Source: 3107 sp965216225 (lineage in GTDB: Bacteria > Pseudomonadota > Alphaproteobacteria > Rhodobacterales > Rhodobacteraceae). From it: a DNA stretch of 64,000 nucleotides. Below the pieces are notes generated by a model. The model worked only from the letters and a program-made list of their open reading frames with translations. It was not told the DNA's origin and ran no database searches. The stretch is taken from positions 186,001 to 250,000 of the forward strand of contig CBDCFF010000034.1 in assembly GCA_965216225.1 (NCBI GenBank), in the 5' to 3' direction. Made by a program: the position numbers and the translations under genes. This document shows, one piece after another, positions 37,301 to 44,180 of this stretch (the first letter of the stretch is position 1; the number at the start of each line of letters is the position of its first letter).

Positions 37301-40300
37301 AGGTGCGCGCGACCAATGGCGTCGGCTATGGTTCGTGGTCGCCTTCGGGGACGGGTTCGACGAACGCGCTGTCGGTGCTGTCGTTCGGCGAGACCGTCGT
37401 CGAGATCGACGAAACCGGCGGCTTGGTCGAACTCACGGTCAATCTCGGCCCGGCGAGCATCGAGCCGGTGAGTGTGAATTTCGCGACGCAGGACGAAACG
37501 GCGACGCCGGGGGAAGACTATACGGCGACCTCTGGCACGCTCACCTTCATGCCGGGCGAGACATCGAAGACGTTCACCGTTCCGATCCTGATCGACAGTA
37601 TCCATGAGACCGCGAATGAGAGCTTTCTTGTGGTACTCGGCAGCCCCTCGGGCGCGACGCTGCCTGCATCCCCGTCCGCACAGGTCATAATTATTGACGA
37701 TGTGGCGCCGACGGCATCAATGCAGGACGTGACCGTCAACGAAGGGGACGCCACGATGACGCTCACCCTGCGGCTCGACCGCCCGAGCGACCGGGCTGTC
37801 GTGTATTTTACGGACGGCAACGGCAACGGTGTGAGCGGCACGGCAGTGGTGACGGACGACTATGACGATTTCCTCGTGAACCCGAACACGACAATCACCG
37901 TGCCGGCGGGGGAGGTGTCGGCGACGTTCGGGATTACCATCGTCAACGATGACGTGGCCGAAGACAGCAAGACGATTGTCATAGAGTGGCGGAGAGGCTC
38001 CGGCACCGGCGCGATGCCCCAGACGATCACCTTTACCGGCACCATCGACGACGACGACCTGCTCCCTCAGGTGACGGGGGTGACGGTCACGCCGGGCGAC
38101 GGGAGCCTGCAAGTGGGCTGGACGCCGGTGGATACCGCCGACGGTTACATCGTGCAGTGGAAGTCCGCCGAGCAGAGTTTCGACAGCAGCCGAGAGGCGG
38201 TGATCGGCGGCGGCGCGACGACGGGTTACAGGATCCCCGGCCTGACCAACGGCACCGGATACGACGTGCAGGTGATCGCCACCCGGACCGCCCTGGCCAA
38301 CGGTCCCGCCTCCGATCCGGCGGTGTCCGGCACGCCGACCAGGGCGAGCCTCGCCATCGCCGACGCCACGGCGCAGGAGGGCGAAGAGCTGACATTCACC
38401 GTCACCCTGACCCCTGCGGTGGCGGACCCGGTCACGGTGAGCTATGCCACGAGCAACGGAACCGCGACAGCGGGAGGCGATTACACCGCCGTCCCGAGCA
38501 CCGGGTTGACCTTCGCGCCGGGGCAGACATCGCAGACGATCACCGTCGCCACCCTTTCCGATGCGGCTGACGAGGATGACGAGACGTTCACAGTAACGCT
38601 GTCGGGGGCGTCGTCGAACGCGACGATCACCACCGCCACCGCCACCGGCGCCATCACCGACGGCGATGCGCCGGGGGTCACGGTGTCGGAGTCGGCGCTG
38701 ACGGTGACGGAGGAGGACGCGACCGGCGACAGCTATACGGTGGTCCTCGATACCGAGCCGACGGCGGATGTGACGGTGACGGTCGCCGGGCACGCGGGCA
38801 CGGACGTGACTCCGAATCCGACCACCCTGACCTTCACGTCGCTCGACTGGAATACGCCCCGGACGGTGACGGTGACGGCGGACAACGATGGGGATACCGA
38901 TAACGATACGGTGACGCTGACCCACAGCGCGGCGAGTTCGGACGGCAACTACAGCAGCATCGCCATCCCCGGCGTGACGGTGACGGTGCTCGACAACGAC
39001 ACCGCGCAGGTGACGGGGGTGATGGTCACGGAGGGCAACGGGCAACTGGTGGTGGAGTGGACGGCGGTGAGCAACGCCACCGGCTACAGGGTGCAGTGGA
39101 AGTCGGACGGCGAGGACTACAACACCGGCGACCGGCAGGCCACGGTCACTTCGGGTTCGACCATAAGCCACACCATCGGCGGCCTCGCCAACGGCGCCGA
39201 ATACATGGTGCGGGTGATCGCGACCCGGAGCGGCGCCAACGACGGCCCGCCCTCGGCGGAGGTGATGGGCATGCCAGAGGAGCCGACCGCGCCGGGGGTC
39301 ACGGTGTCCGGGTCGCCGTTGACGGTGACGGAGGAGGACACGACCGGCGACAGCTATACGGTGGTCCTCGATACCGAGCCGACGGCGGATGTGACGGTGA
39401 CGGTCGCCGGGCACGCGGGCACGGACGTGACTCCGAATCCGACCACCCTGACCTTCACGTCGCTCGACTGGGACACGCCCCGGACGGTGACGGTGACGGC
39501 GGACAACGATGGGGATACCGATAACGAAACGGTGACGCTGACCCACTCTGCTACGAGTTCGGACGGCGACTACAGCAGCATCGCCATCCCCGGCGTGACG
39601 GTGACGGTGCTCGACACCACCAACACCCCCGCGACCGGCGCGCCGGTGATCTCCGGCACGGCGCAGGTGGGCGAGGTGCTGACGGCGACCACCGGCGGGA
39701 TTGCGGATGCGGACGGGCTGCCCGGCAGTTTCACCTGGCAGTGGCTGCGGGTGGACAGCGACAGCGACGGCGTGTCGAACGAGACGATGATCGGCGCGAA
39801 CGCCGCCACCTACACGCTGGCCGAGGCGGATGAGGGCGCGCGGATCAGGGTGCGGGTGAGTTTCACCGATGACGCGGGCAACCCGGAGGCGCTGACCAGC
39901 GCCGCCTGGCCGTCGAGCGGCATGATCGCGCCGTCCGCCACCCCGCTCTCCACCGACGCGACGCTGCGCGCGCTGGCGCTGGCGGGCGCGAACGGCGGCG
40001 CGATCCCGCTGAACCAGACGTTCGCCCCAACGTTGACCGCCTACACCGCAGACGTTGCCAACGGTGTGGGGCAGATCACGCTGACGCCGACGCTGAGCGA
40101 CGACACTGCGATGGTCGCGTATCTGGACGCCTCGGACACGGTGATCGACGACGCGAACATGACGACGCCCGGCTTTCAGGTCGCGCTGACGGAAGGCGCG
40201 AACGAGATCAGGGTGCGGGTGACGGCGGAGGACGACAGCACCACGCAGACCTACATGCTGACGGTGACGCGGGCCGCCAACACCCCCGCCACCGGCGAGC

Positions 40301-42177
40301 CGCTGGAGCTGATTGCAGGTGGTTCCAACCCGCCGCAGGTGGGCGATATGCTGATGGTCAATACCGACGCCATCGTGGATGAGGACGGGCTGGAGAATGC
40401 GACGTTCCTCTACCAGTGGTTCCGGGTGGAGGGCGACAGCAGCGCCCGCAGCAGCAGAAACGTCACCGGAAACATCATGGTGACGGACATTCCGGGGGCG
40501 ACCTTGGCCACCTACATGCTTGTTGCGGCGGATGAGGGCGCGCAGATTGGGGTGAAGGTGAGCTTCACCAATGACGCGAACAATTTCAGGACGCTGACCA
40601 GCGCCGCAACGGGCGCGGTGATCGCGGCGGCCATCCCGGACCGGACAGCGCCGGTTGCGTCGTGGTTGCCGCGTTTCGGGCGCACGGTGTCGGAGCAGGT
40701 GGTGGAGACGGCGCAGGCGCGGATGGCGGCGACGCCGGTGGCGGGTCTTGCCGGACAGTTGGCCGGTCAGACGATCGCCATCGCGCCGGGGCGTGGGTCT
40801 GCGGAGGCTCGGGCGGATGCGGAGGCCGACTTCGCGGCGTTGGGCGAGAGCTTTTTCGGCGCTGGCGATGCCACCGGGAATGCCTGGGATGACACCGGGG
40901 ATGGCCGGGATGGCGCTGCGGAGCGCGGTTACAGCTCGCGGGCGTTGACCGGTCGCGATTTCCTCACCGGCAGCGCCTTTGCGCTGACCGGCGACAGTGG
41001 CGACAGTGCCGCCACGCTCTGGGGCCGGGGGGCGGTCACGAGCTTCGACGGGCGCGACGGGTCGCTGTCGCTGGACGGCGAAGTGGTCAGCGGGATGCTG
41101 GGCATCGACTGGCGCAATGGCGAGCGCAGCGGCGGGCTGATGCTGTCGCGTTCGCGCGGCGAGGGCGACTACCGGTCGTCTGCGGCAGGTGGTGCGGCGA
41201 GCGATGATGGCCGGATTTCGGCGACGCTGACCGGGCTCTATCCGTGGCTTGGCCACCGGGTGAACGACCGTCTGACGCTGTGGGGCGTCGCCGGTTACGG
41301 TCGCGGCACGCTGACGCTGACGCCTGCGGGCGAGGACGCGCTGAGCGCCGGGATCGGGCTGACGATGGGGTCGGTGGGCGCACGCGGGCGGCTCGGGGCG
41401 GGTGCGGAAGGCGTGGTGCTGGCCTGGGAGGCCGACGCGCTGGCGCTCCGAACCACATCGGACGCGGCGAGCGGTGTTGCGGGTCGCCTTGATGCCACCT
41501 CCTCCGGGATGACGCGGGTGCGCCTTGGTCTGACCGGATCGCGACGGTTCCGCCTCGGCTCCGGGGCGGTGCTGACGCCGGGGCTCGAAGTCGGCCTGCG
41601 CCACGACGGCGGCGATGCGGAGACCGGTTTCGGCACCGACATCGGCGTCAGCCTCGACTTCGCCGACCCGGCGCGGGGGATCACCGCGGCGGTCAGTGCG
41701 CGCGGGCTGCTGGACCACGCGGCGCAGGGCTTCCGCGAGCGCGGCCTGTCGGCGACGCTGACCTGGGATCAGCGGCCCGGCAGCGATCTCGGCTGGTCGC
41801 TGTCGCTGGGCCACGGGGTGGGCGCGGCGACCGAAGGCGGTGCGGCGTCACTGCTGGCGCGCCAGAGCCTGGCCGGTCTGCTCACCGGTGACGGTGACGA
41901 CGGTGCTGACACCACTGACGGCGACCTGCAACGGCGCTTCGATGCGACGCTGGGCTACGGGGTTCCGATGGCGGCGGGCCGGTTTGTCGCGGTGAGCGGG
42001 ATCGGGTTCGGGCTGACGGACGCGGGTCGCGAATACAGTGTCGGCTGGCGGCTCGGCCTCGCCCGCAGCGGCCCGATGGACCTGCACCTTCGCCTTGAGG
42101 CGACCCGGCAGGAGAGCACGACCGGCAGCCCCACCCACGACCTCGGCCTCGACCTCGGCGCCGCCATCCGATGGTAG
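31327..42177 (+). CDS. Giant autotransporter: leucine-rich repeats, Calx-beta, FN3 and cadherin-like modules
   Basis: This 3616-residue secreted or surface protein has an extended signal peptide ending near residue 46 (GILIGSAAEAQ). Residues about 210-315 form four 24-residue leucine-rich repeats of the form L-x-L-x-x-N-x-L-x-S-L-P-x-G-V-F-D. The passenger alternates cadherin-like beta-sandwich modules (LSPAF...YTAGVADDVATVTV), Calx-beta modules (VNEGDGVMTLTLEL, GEDYTATSGTLTFMPGETSKTF) and fibronectin-III-like modules (GYKVQWKSAEQSF). A helical segment near residue 3110 leads to a C-terminal beta-barrel (about 3230-3616) ending in the aromatic residues expected of autotransporters (AIRW-stop). 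Adhesion is the likely role. A stretch at about 33920-34010 reads in a shifted frame but returns. Confidence 0.9.
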   Translation: MYHLVKILFESVGSSDTPSRLPRRGGAWAAGLLAGLGILIGSAAEAQDRSNDAMLSALTITDSHGPVTLSPPFDPATASYTAQVAHDVETVTVAATPGHDGAGVVLFPADSDPANGHQVAMGTEGGTVTLTATVTAEDGQAIETYMIGITRTPLGVCDRTAQVADAILGKLNGVSACADVTTDHLGNITGGLDVGEVDLTALLPGDFNGLTSLNLRQNALTSLPAGVFDETTLLGTLILQDNQLESLPEGVFDTLTKMGFLVLSSNRLESLPAGVFDNSTKLTAVYLNDNQLMSLPDRVFEKLTGGVEVYLGDNPGLATFTRPEATAVATPATISDAAGNSVTLDGELGNPDTNPWGMNVIHSWELTDPASGLTVTYDPDDDSPMTTATVTEALTNIDTLTFTLTVRGAGDPQLVNATVDEVDILVSTVEATLHSLALADSNGGPVTLSPGFADATTSYVAEVKLGVDEVTFTAEASHIAASIAFADGDGNLLTDHDDMTDGFQVAFPDGTGATTVKMTVTQATSVTKIYEVMLYREPFLRFAETQVTVTESADTDAVTLTVELVDSSPPSHPRTRTVSALWGTQASDISPMAEQGKDYFSQTGTAVFVPGVTSSEFRIAVSNDDIHERPGAPEHFRVRLAPPSGGAVLPDPDYFVTIRIEDDDAPAASVAPVTVNEGDGVMTLLLELGNPSDQAITYTFDPLGIPGTAMAGTDYTVPTPAPSVTFPACPTGMGCTLQATVDIPVSDDTVAEDDRTIVLHWDVERIGGVLPVAPGSERITFTGVIVDDDPPPQVTGVMVTEGDAQLTAEWAAADFADGYKVQWKSAGQSFANAATDGREVVIGDGATISHIIPDLTNDTEYDVQGIAHPDPYRRRTGGERRLRSPGVRHARGVAAEIATLNKLTLVVLDGDAVALSPAFVPDSDSDLTYTAGVADDVATVTAAAMPTDNTASVAFSPPDSSTRRGHQVALGAVGETVALTATVTTANGSTLVYTINITPMPQVSFDPPFDIVDEDVATGKAVLAVILSSASEQTVTVEYATRQDSPALAAPLEPALEGVDYTAVSDVLTFMPGQTRRMIEIPVTDDNIHESASAPNERFSVELSNPQGATLPAGSGSPAVHSANVFIGDNETPPGVSAARVTVDEGDGVMTLTLELGAPSDRAITYALDPLNISGTATPGADYTVPTPAPSTTFPACPTGTGCTLQATVDIPIVNDTVAEGDERMRLRLAVVKPSDTTPVATGSERIGFTGIIVDDDAPGPVTGVTVMPGNAQLTVNWDALTHADGYRVQWVPAASMFGDAGVVIQEAAVEGDAATSYTITGLTNGAGYRLRVIATRNVTIAGAATVADGTPSAEETDAPIAPSDVATLSALTLVTPDGGAVALSPAFVPDSDSDLTYTAGVADGVATVTVAATPSDDRAGVVFSPADSDGNPANGHQVAVAAAVGESGTLTATVTAEDGDTEREYTVTISRLPLLEFSAAGYVVGEDDGAVEFAVTLTPASRETVTVTYATGDDTGRLPRFSATADVDYTAVSGGTLTFAPGDTEMKITVTLLDDEIYEGDSEILYDESFGLYLTDPAGAVLPDGLPEGFARVSIHDDDPAPMASMSVTPDPLVVDEGGAMQFTLALDRESSLPITYNPATSGTATRGDDYTLPEPASITVPPGALTVTYDIAITDDRQPEPDETIGMTWNRSIGGLATPRSFTLVTGAIEDDDPLGQVMNVSVESGDRELEVYWTSVDFATGYKVQWKSGAEGFNNNREAVIDDGAATSHTITGLTNGTTYTVRVIATLSGAADGAPSADRTGEAGNIAPVFTDGTSATRSIAGTADGATEQTARDVGEPVAATDADIGDTLTYSLVESAASANFDIDAMNGQIRTEVGESYNPGSNLVVIIVSDGKGGTDAIPVIINVIDSDAVPPAPAAPVVTAVSGSANSLNAGWNAPDNANRLPISGYDLRYRAGSSEPWIDGPEDVTSTSTRIAGLTAATEYQVQVRATNGVGYGSWSPSGTGSTNALSVLSFGETVVEIDETGGLVELTVNLGPASIEPVSVNFATQDETATPGEDYTATSGTLTFMPGETSKTFTVPILIDSIHETANESFLVVLGSPSGATLPASPSAQVIIIDDVAPTASMQDVTVNEGDATMTLTLRLDRPSDRAVVYFTDGNGNGVSGTAVVTDDYDDFLVNPNTTITVPAGEVSATFGITIVNDDVAEDSKTIVIEWRRGSGTGAMPQTITFTGTIDDDDLLPQVTGVTVTPGDGSLQVGWTPVDTADGYIVQWKSAEQSFDSSREAVIGGGATTGYRIPGLTNGTGYDVQVIATRTALANGPASDPAVSGTPTRASLAIADATAQEGEELTFTVTLTPAVADPVTVSYATSNGTATAGGDYTAVPSTGLTFAPGQTSQTITVATLSDAADEDDETFTVTLSGASSNATITTATATGAITDGDAPGVTVSESALTVTEEDATGDSYTVVLDTEPTADVTVTVAGHAGTDVTPNPTTLTFTSLDWNTPRTVTVTADNDGDTDNDTVTLTHSAASSDGNYSSIAIPGVTVTVLDNDTAQVTGVMVTEGNGQLVVEWTAVSNATGYRVQWKSDGEDYNTGDRQATVTSGSTISHTIGGLANGAEYMVRVIATRSGANDGPPSAEVMGMPEEPTAPGVTVSGSPLTVTEEDTTGDSYTVVLDTEPTADVTVTVAGHAGTDVTPNPTTLTFTSLDWDTPRTVTVTADNDGDTDNETVTLTHSATSSDGDYSSIAIPGVTVTVLDTTNTPATGAPVISGTAQVGEVLTATTGGIADADGLPGSFTWQWLRVDSDSDGVSNETMIGANAATYTLAEADEGARIRVRVSFTDDAGNPEALTSAAWPSSGMIAPSATPLSTDATLRALALAGANGGAIPLNQTFAPTLTAYTADVANGVGQITLTPTLSDDTAMVAYLDASDTVIDDANMTTPGFQVALTEGANEIRVRVTAEDDSTTQTYMLTVTRAANTPATGEPLELIAGGSNPPQVGDMLMVNTDAIVDEDGLENATFLYQWFRVEGDSSARSSRNVTGNIMVTDIPGATLATYMLVAADEGAQIGVKVSFTNDANNFRTLTSAATGAVIAAAIPDRTAPVASWLPRFGRTVSEQVVETAQARMAATPVAGLAGQLAGQTIAIAPGRGSAEARADAEADFAALGESFFGAGDATGNAWDDTGDGRDGAAERGYSSRALTGRDFLTGSAFALTGDSGDSAATLWGRGAVTSFDGRDGSLSLDGEVVSGMLGIDWRNGERSGGLMLSRSRGEGDYRSSAAGGAASDDGRISATLTGLYPWLGHRVNDRLTLWGVAGYGRGTLTLTPAGEDALSAGIGLTMGSVGARGRLGAGAEGVVLAWEADALALRTTSDAASGVAGRLDATSSGMTRVRLGLTGSRRFRLGSGAVLTPGLEVGLRHDGGDAETGFGTDIGVSLDFADPARGITAAVSARGLLDHAAQGFRERGLSATLTWDQRPGSDLGWSLSLGHGVGAATEGGAASLLARQSLAGLLTGDGDDGADTTDGDLQRRFDATLGYGVPMAAGRFVAVSGIGFGLTDAGREYSVGWRLGLARSGPMDLHLRLEATRQESTTGSPTHDLGLDLGAAIRW
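38668..38994 (+). repeat. Near-identical internal repeat of the autotransporter, copy 1
   Basis: About 327 bp (residues about 2448-2556, PGVTVSESALTVTEEDATGD onward) recur almost unchanged at 39289-39615, an in-frame distance of 621 bp. The few differences are single bases (for example TCGGAGTCGGCG against TCCGGGTCGCCG). Such identity within a coding sequence points to recent duplication or gene conversion. Confidence 0.9.
39289..39615 (+). repeat. Near-identical internal repeat of the autotransporter, copy 2
   Basis: Second copy of the 327-bp unit. The 294 bp between the copies encode a fibronectin-III-like module. Recombination between copies would delete or add exactly 207 codons without changing frame. 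Confidence 0.9.
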
Positions 42178-42179
42178 GG

Positions 42180-42268
42180 GAATGTTCACGGCGCGCGGGG
42201 GGCTGGCATCTTCTCAACGACCTCGGACAATTCTAGCGGAGAATGTTCACGGCGCGCGGGGGGCTGGC
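42180..42268 (+). CRISPR. CRISPR-like unit C: 2 repeats, 1 spacer (28 + 33 bp)
   Basis: Identical 28-bp sequences (begin GAATGTTCACGG, end GGGGGGCTGGC) lie at 42180-42207 and 42241-42268, exactly 61 bp apart, with a 33-bp unique spacer at 42208-42240. The bases flanking the copies differ on both sides, so the duplication is exactly 28 bp. The first repeat starts three bases after the autotransporter stop. A GCGGGG core occupies repeat positions 16-21, as in array B and in the E. coli type I-E repeat. It is too short for CRISPR finders, and is supported mainly by the identical geometry of arrays A and B. Confidence 0.7.
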
Positions 42269-42319
42269 CCAAGGCCGGAAGGCATCGGTTCCGGCGTGAC
42301 GGTGTGATATGGCGGTGCG

Positions 42320-42663
42320 CCTGTGGCGTTTCGGGCGGAAGATGGCATTGATCCGATCCCGCGCGGCGGAAAAGCGGGGCGCGCGGGCGCTGCTCGGGGG
42401 CGGGTGTCATCGCGCACCTGTTCGAGGCTCCGACCCTGTGAGAGCGCCGATCCGGGCTCGCTGAGCACGCTGATGATCGACGCACGTCATGTCGGAACCC
42501 ATCGGATCGCGGCCAGCGGGGTCAGGAAAACGGCAGCCGGGGGCGGGCCGTCGGCAGGACGCGCGGCGGGCTGAACAACGGCTACGTCCGGTCCACCATG
42601 GCGCGGGCAGGCGCCACCGTCATCGCCGATCACGGTCACGACGCAAACGTGAGCGTCCGTTGA
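42320..42663 (+). pseudogene. IS5-family transposase remnant
   Basis: Degenerate pieces of an IS5-type transposase can be read in shifting frames: LMIDARHVGTHRIAAS (compare MIDATHLKAHRTAS in the better preserved copy at 56566) and, further on, ATVIADHGHDAN (compare VLIADRGYDSA). Several frameshifts and stops are present. Element ends were not identified. Confidence 0.55.
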
Positions 42664-42696
42664 AGCCGACCTAACGCGGGGGCGGAGGAGCCGATA

Positions 42697-42720
42697 GTGT
42701 CCACCATCGATAGTGGACAC
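42697..42720. repeat. Perfect 8-bp inverted repeat before tnpA
   Basis: GTGTCCAC (42697-42704) and GTGGACAC (42713-42720) flank an 8-base loop directly before the tnpA ATG. It could bind a repressor or the transposase, or form a hairpin over the tnpA ribosome-binding region. Confidence 0.6.
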
Positions 42721-42721
42721 C

Positions 42722-43102
42722 ATGAGGCACTCTATGGCTGGCAGTCGCAAGAAGCGAATTTGGTGGGACGACGAGAAGCGTTCGATCTGCCTGCAGACTG
42801 CCGCGCCGGGTGTTTCTGTGGCTCAGGTTGCGCGGCGCTACGCGATGAACGCCAATCTGATCTTCAAATGGCTGAAGGACCCGCGTTTTGCGCCAGATTT
42901 CACCGAGGTCGTAGCTGGATCTGTGTTTCTGCCGGTTGAGATTTCTCCGGCTGCTTCACATCCGGTCCCGGCGCAGCCATCCGGTCCCGTCGCCTTCGGT
43001 GGCGGTATCGAGATTGAGTTGGCTGGCGGTCACCGGATCAGCGCCGGGGGTGGGTTCGATCCTGATGTGCCGGCGCGGCTGCCGAAGGGGCTGATGTCTT
43101 GA
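42722..43102 (+). CDS. tnpA: IS66 accessory protein TnpA
   Basis: This helix-turn-helix protein of IS66 elements has 126 residues from the ATG at 42722. SRKKRIWWDDEKRSICLQTAAPGVSVAQVARRYAMNANLIFKWLKDPRF is the DNA-binding region, here noted by its start at about residue 6. A variable middle and a C-terminal GGIEIELAGGHRISAGGGFDPD follow. Its TGA overlaps the TTG start of tnpB. An in-frame GTG at 42713 lies inside the inverted repeat and is less likely. Confidence 0.85.
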   Translation: MRHSMAGSRKKRIWWDDEKRSICLQTAAPGVSVAQVARRYAMNANLIFKWLKDPRFAPDFTEVVAGSVFLPVEISPAASHPVPAQPSGPVAFGGGIEIELAGGHRISAGGGFDPDVPARLPKGLMS

Positions 43103-43548
43103 TCCCGGTGCCGGGCAACACGCGGGTGTGGCTGTCGGCGGGTGTCACGGACATGCGGCGAGGGTTCAATACGCTGGCGGCCCAGGCCGGGAAGGTTTTG
43201 GCCGAAGACCCGTATTCCGGCCACCTGTTCGTGTTCCGGGGTCGGCGCGGCGATCTGTTGAAGATCATCTGGTGGGATTGCCAGGGCGCGTGCCTGTTTT
43301 CGAAGCGGTTGGAGAAAGGGCGGTTTGTCTGGCCCGCTGCAAAGGACGGCAAGATCAGCGTCACACCCGCGCAGCTCTCAATGCTGTTGGAGGGGATTGA
43401 CTGGCGGATGCCCCGTAAAACCTGGAGACCGTTGAGCGTAGGACAGGTCAATAAATACGAGGCTTTGCGCGCTTTCGGGGTTCACCCCGGAATGCTGATC
43501 CGGTATAGGATCGGCGATGCTGAAGGACCTCGACATAGCCCCGGATGA
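43099..43548 (+). CDS. tnpB: IS66 accessory protein TnpB
   Basis: The first about 115 residues match the IS66 Orf2 family: VWLSAGVTDMRRGFNTLAAQ, HLFVFRGRRGDLLKIIWWD, GACLFSKRLEKGRFVWP and MLLEGIDWRMPRKTW. The usual stop soon after this is absent, and the frame continues for about 35 residues (SVGQVNKYEALRAFGVHPG...) into the tnpC start. The ordinary stop appears to have been lost by a small change. The start is TTG, coupled to tnpA. Confidence 0.85.
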   Translation: MIPVPGNTRVWLSAGVTDMRRGFNTLAAQAGKVLAEDPYSGHLFVFRGRRGDLLKIIWWDCQGACLFSKRLEKGRFVWPAAKDGKISVTPAQLSMLLEGIDWRMPRKTWRPLSVGQVNKYEALRAFGVHPGMLIRYRIGDAEGPRHSPG

Positions 43549-44180
43549 TCCTGCGGAACTGCGGGCAGTGAACCGGCTTCTGGCCGATGAAGTCAAGGCG
43601 CTGACCCTGAAGGTGGAACAACTCCAACACCAACTGGCGGGGCATGACCGGCACCGGTTTGGATCGAAATCAGAAAGCCTCTACCAGCTCAATCTGGTCT
43701 TCCAGGAAGATGAGGCGATTGCCGAAGCCGCTGGAGAACAGGCGGCGCCTGCTCCAACGCCTGAAACGGACAAACCGGCCCGCCGGCACAGCCGCAAGCC
43801 CTTGCCCGATCATCTGGACCGGCACGAAGAGGTCTTGTCGCCGGGCGAGGACTGCCGACGTTGCGGTGGGGCGTTGAAGAGGCTCGGTGAGGACGTGACC
43901 GAGGAGTTGGAATACAAACCGGGGCGTTTTGTCGTGAACCGGATCGTGCGTCCGCGTATGGCCTGTTCCTGTTGCGAGGCCATTGTCCAATCGCCGCTGC
44001 CATCGCGCCCGATCGAACGTGGCCGCCCGGGACCGGGGCTGCTGGCGCACGTGTTGGTCAGCAAATACGCGGACCACCTGCCGCTCTACCGTCAGTCGCA
44101 AATATACGCCCGTGAAGGCGTTGATCTTAATCGATCAACTCTGACCAATTGGGTTGGCGGCTCCACCGCGCTTCTGGAAC

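Noticed and set aside
37717..41814. A 1365-codon open frame antisense to the autotransporter
   Set aside because: Arg/His/Pro-rich product without domain pattern; a shadow of GC-rich repetitive coding on the other strand.
42180..42268. Simple tandem duplication as explanation for unit C
   Set aside because: The 33 bp between the copies is unrelated to sequence following the second copy, so it is not a 61-bp tandem duplication; the geometry equals that of arrays A and B.
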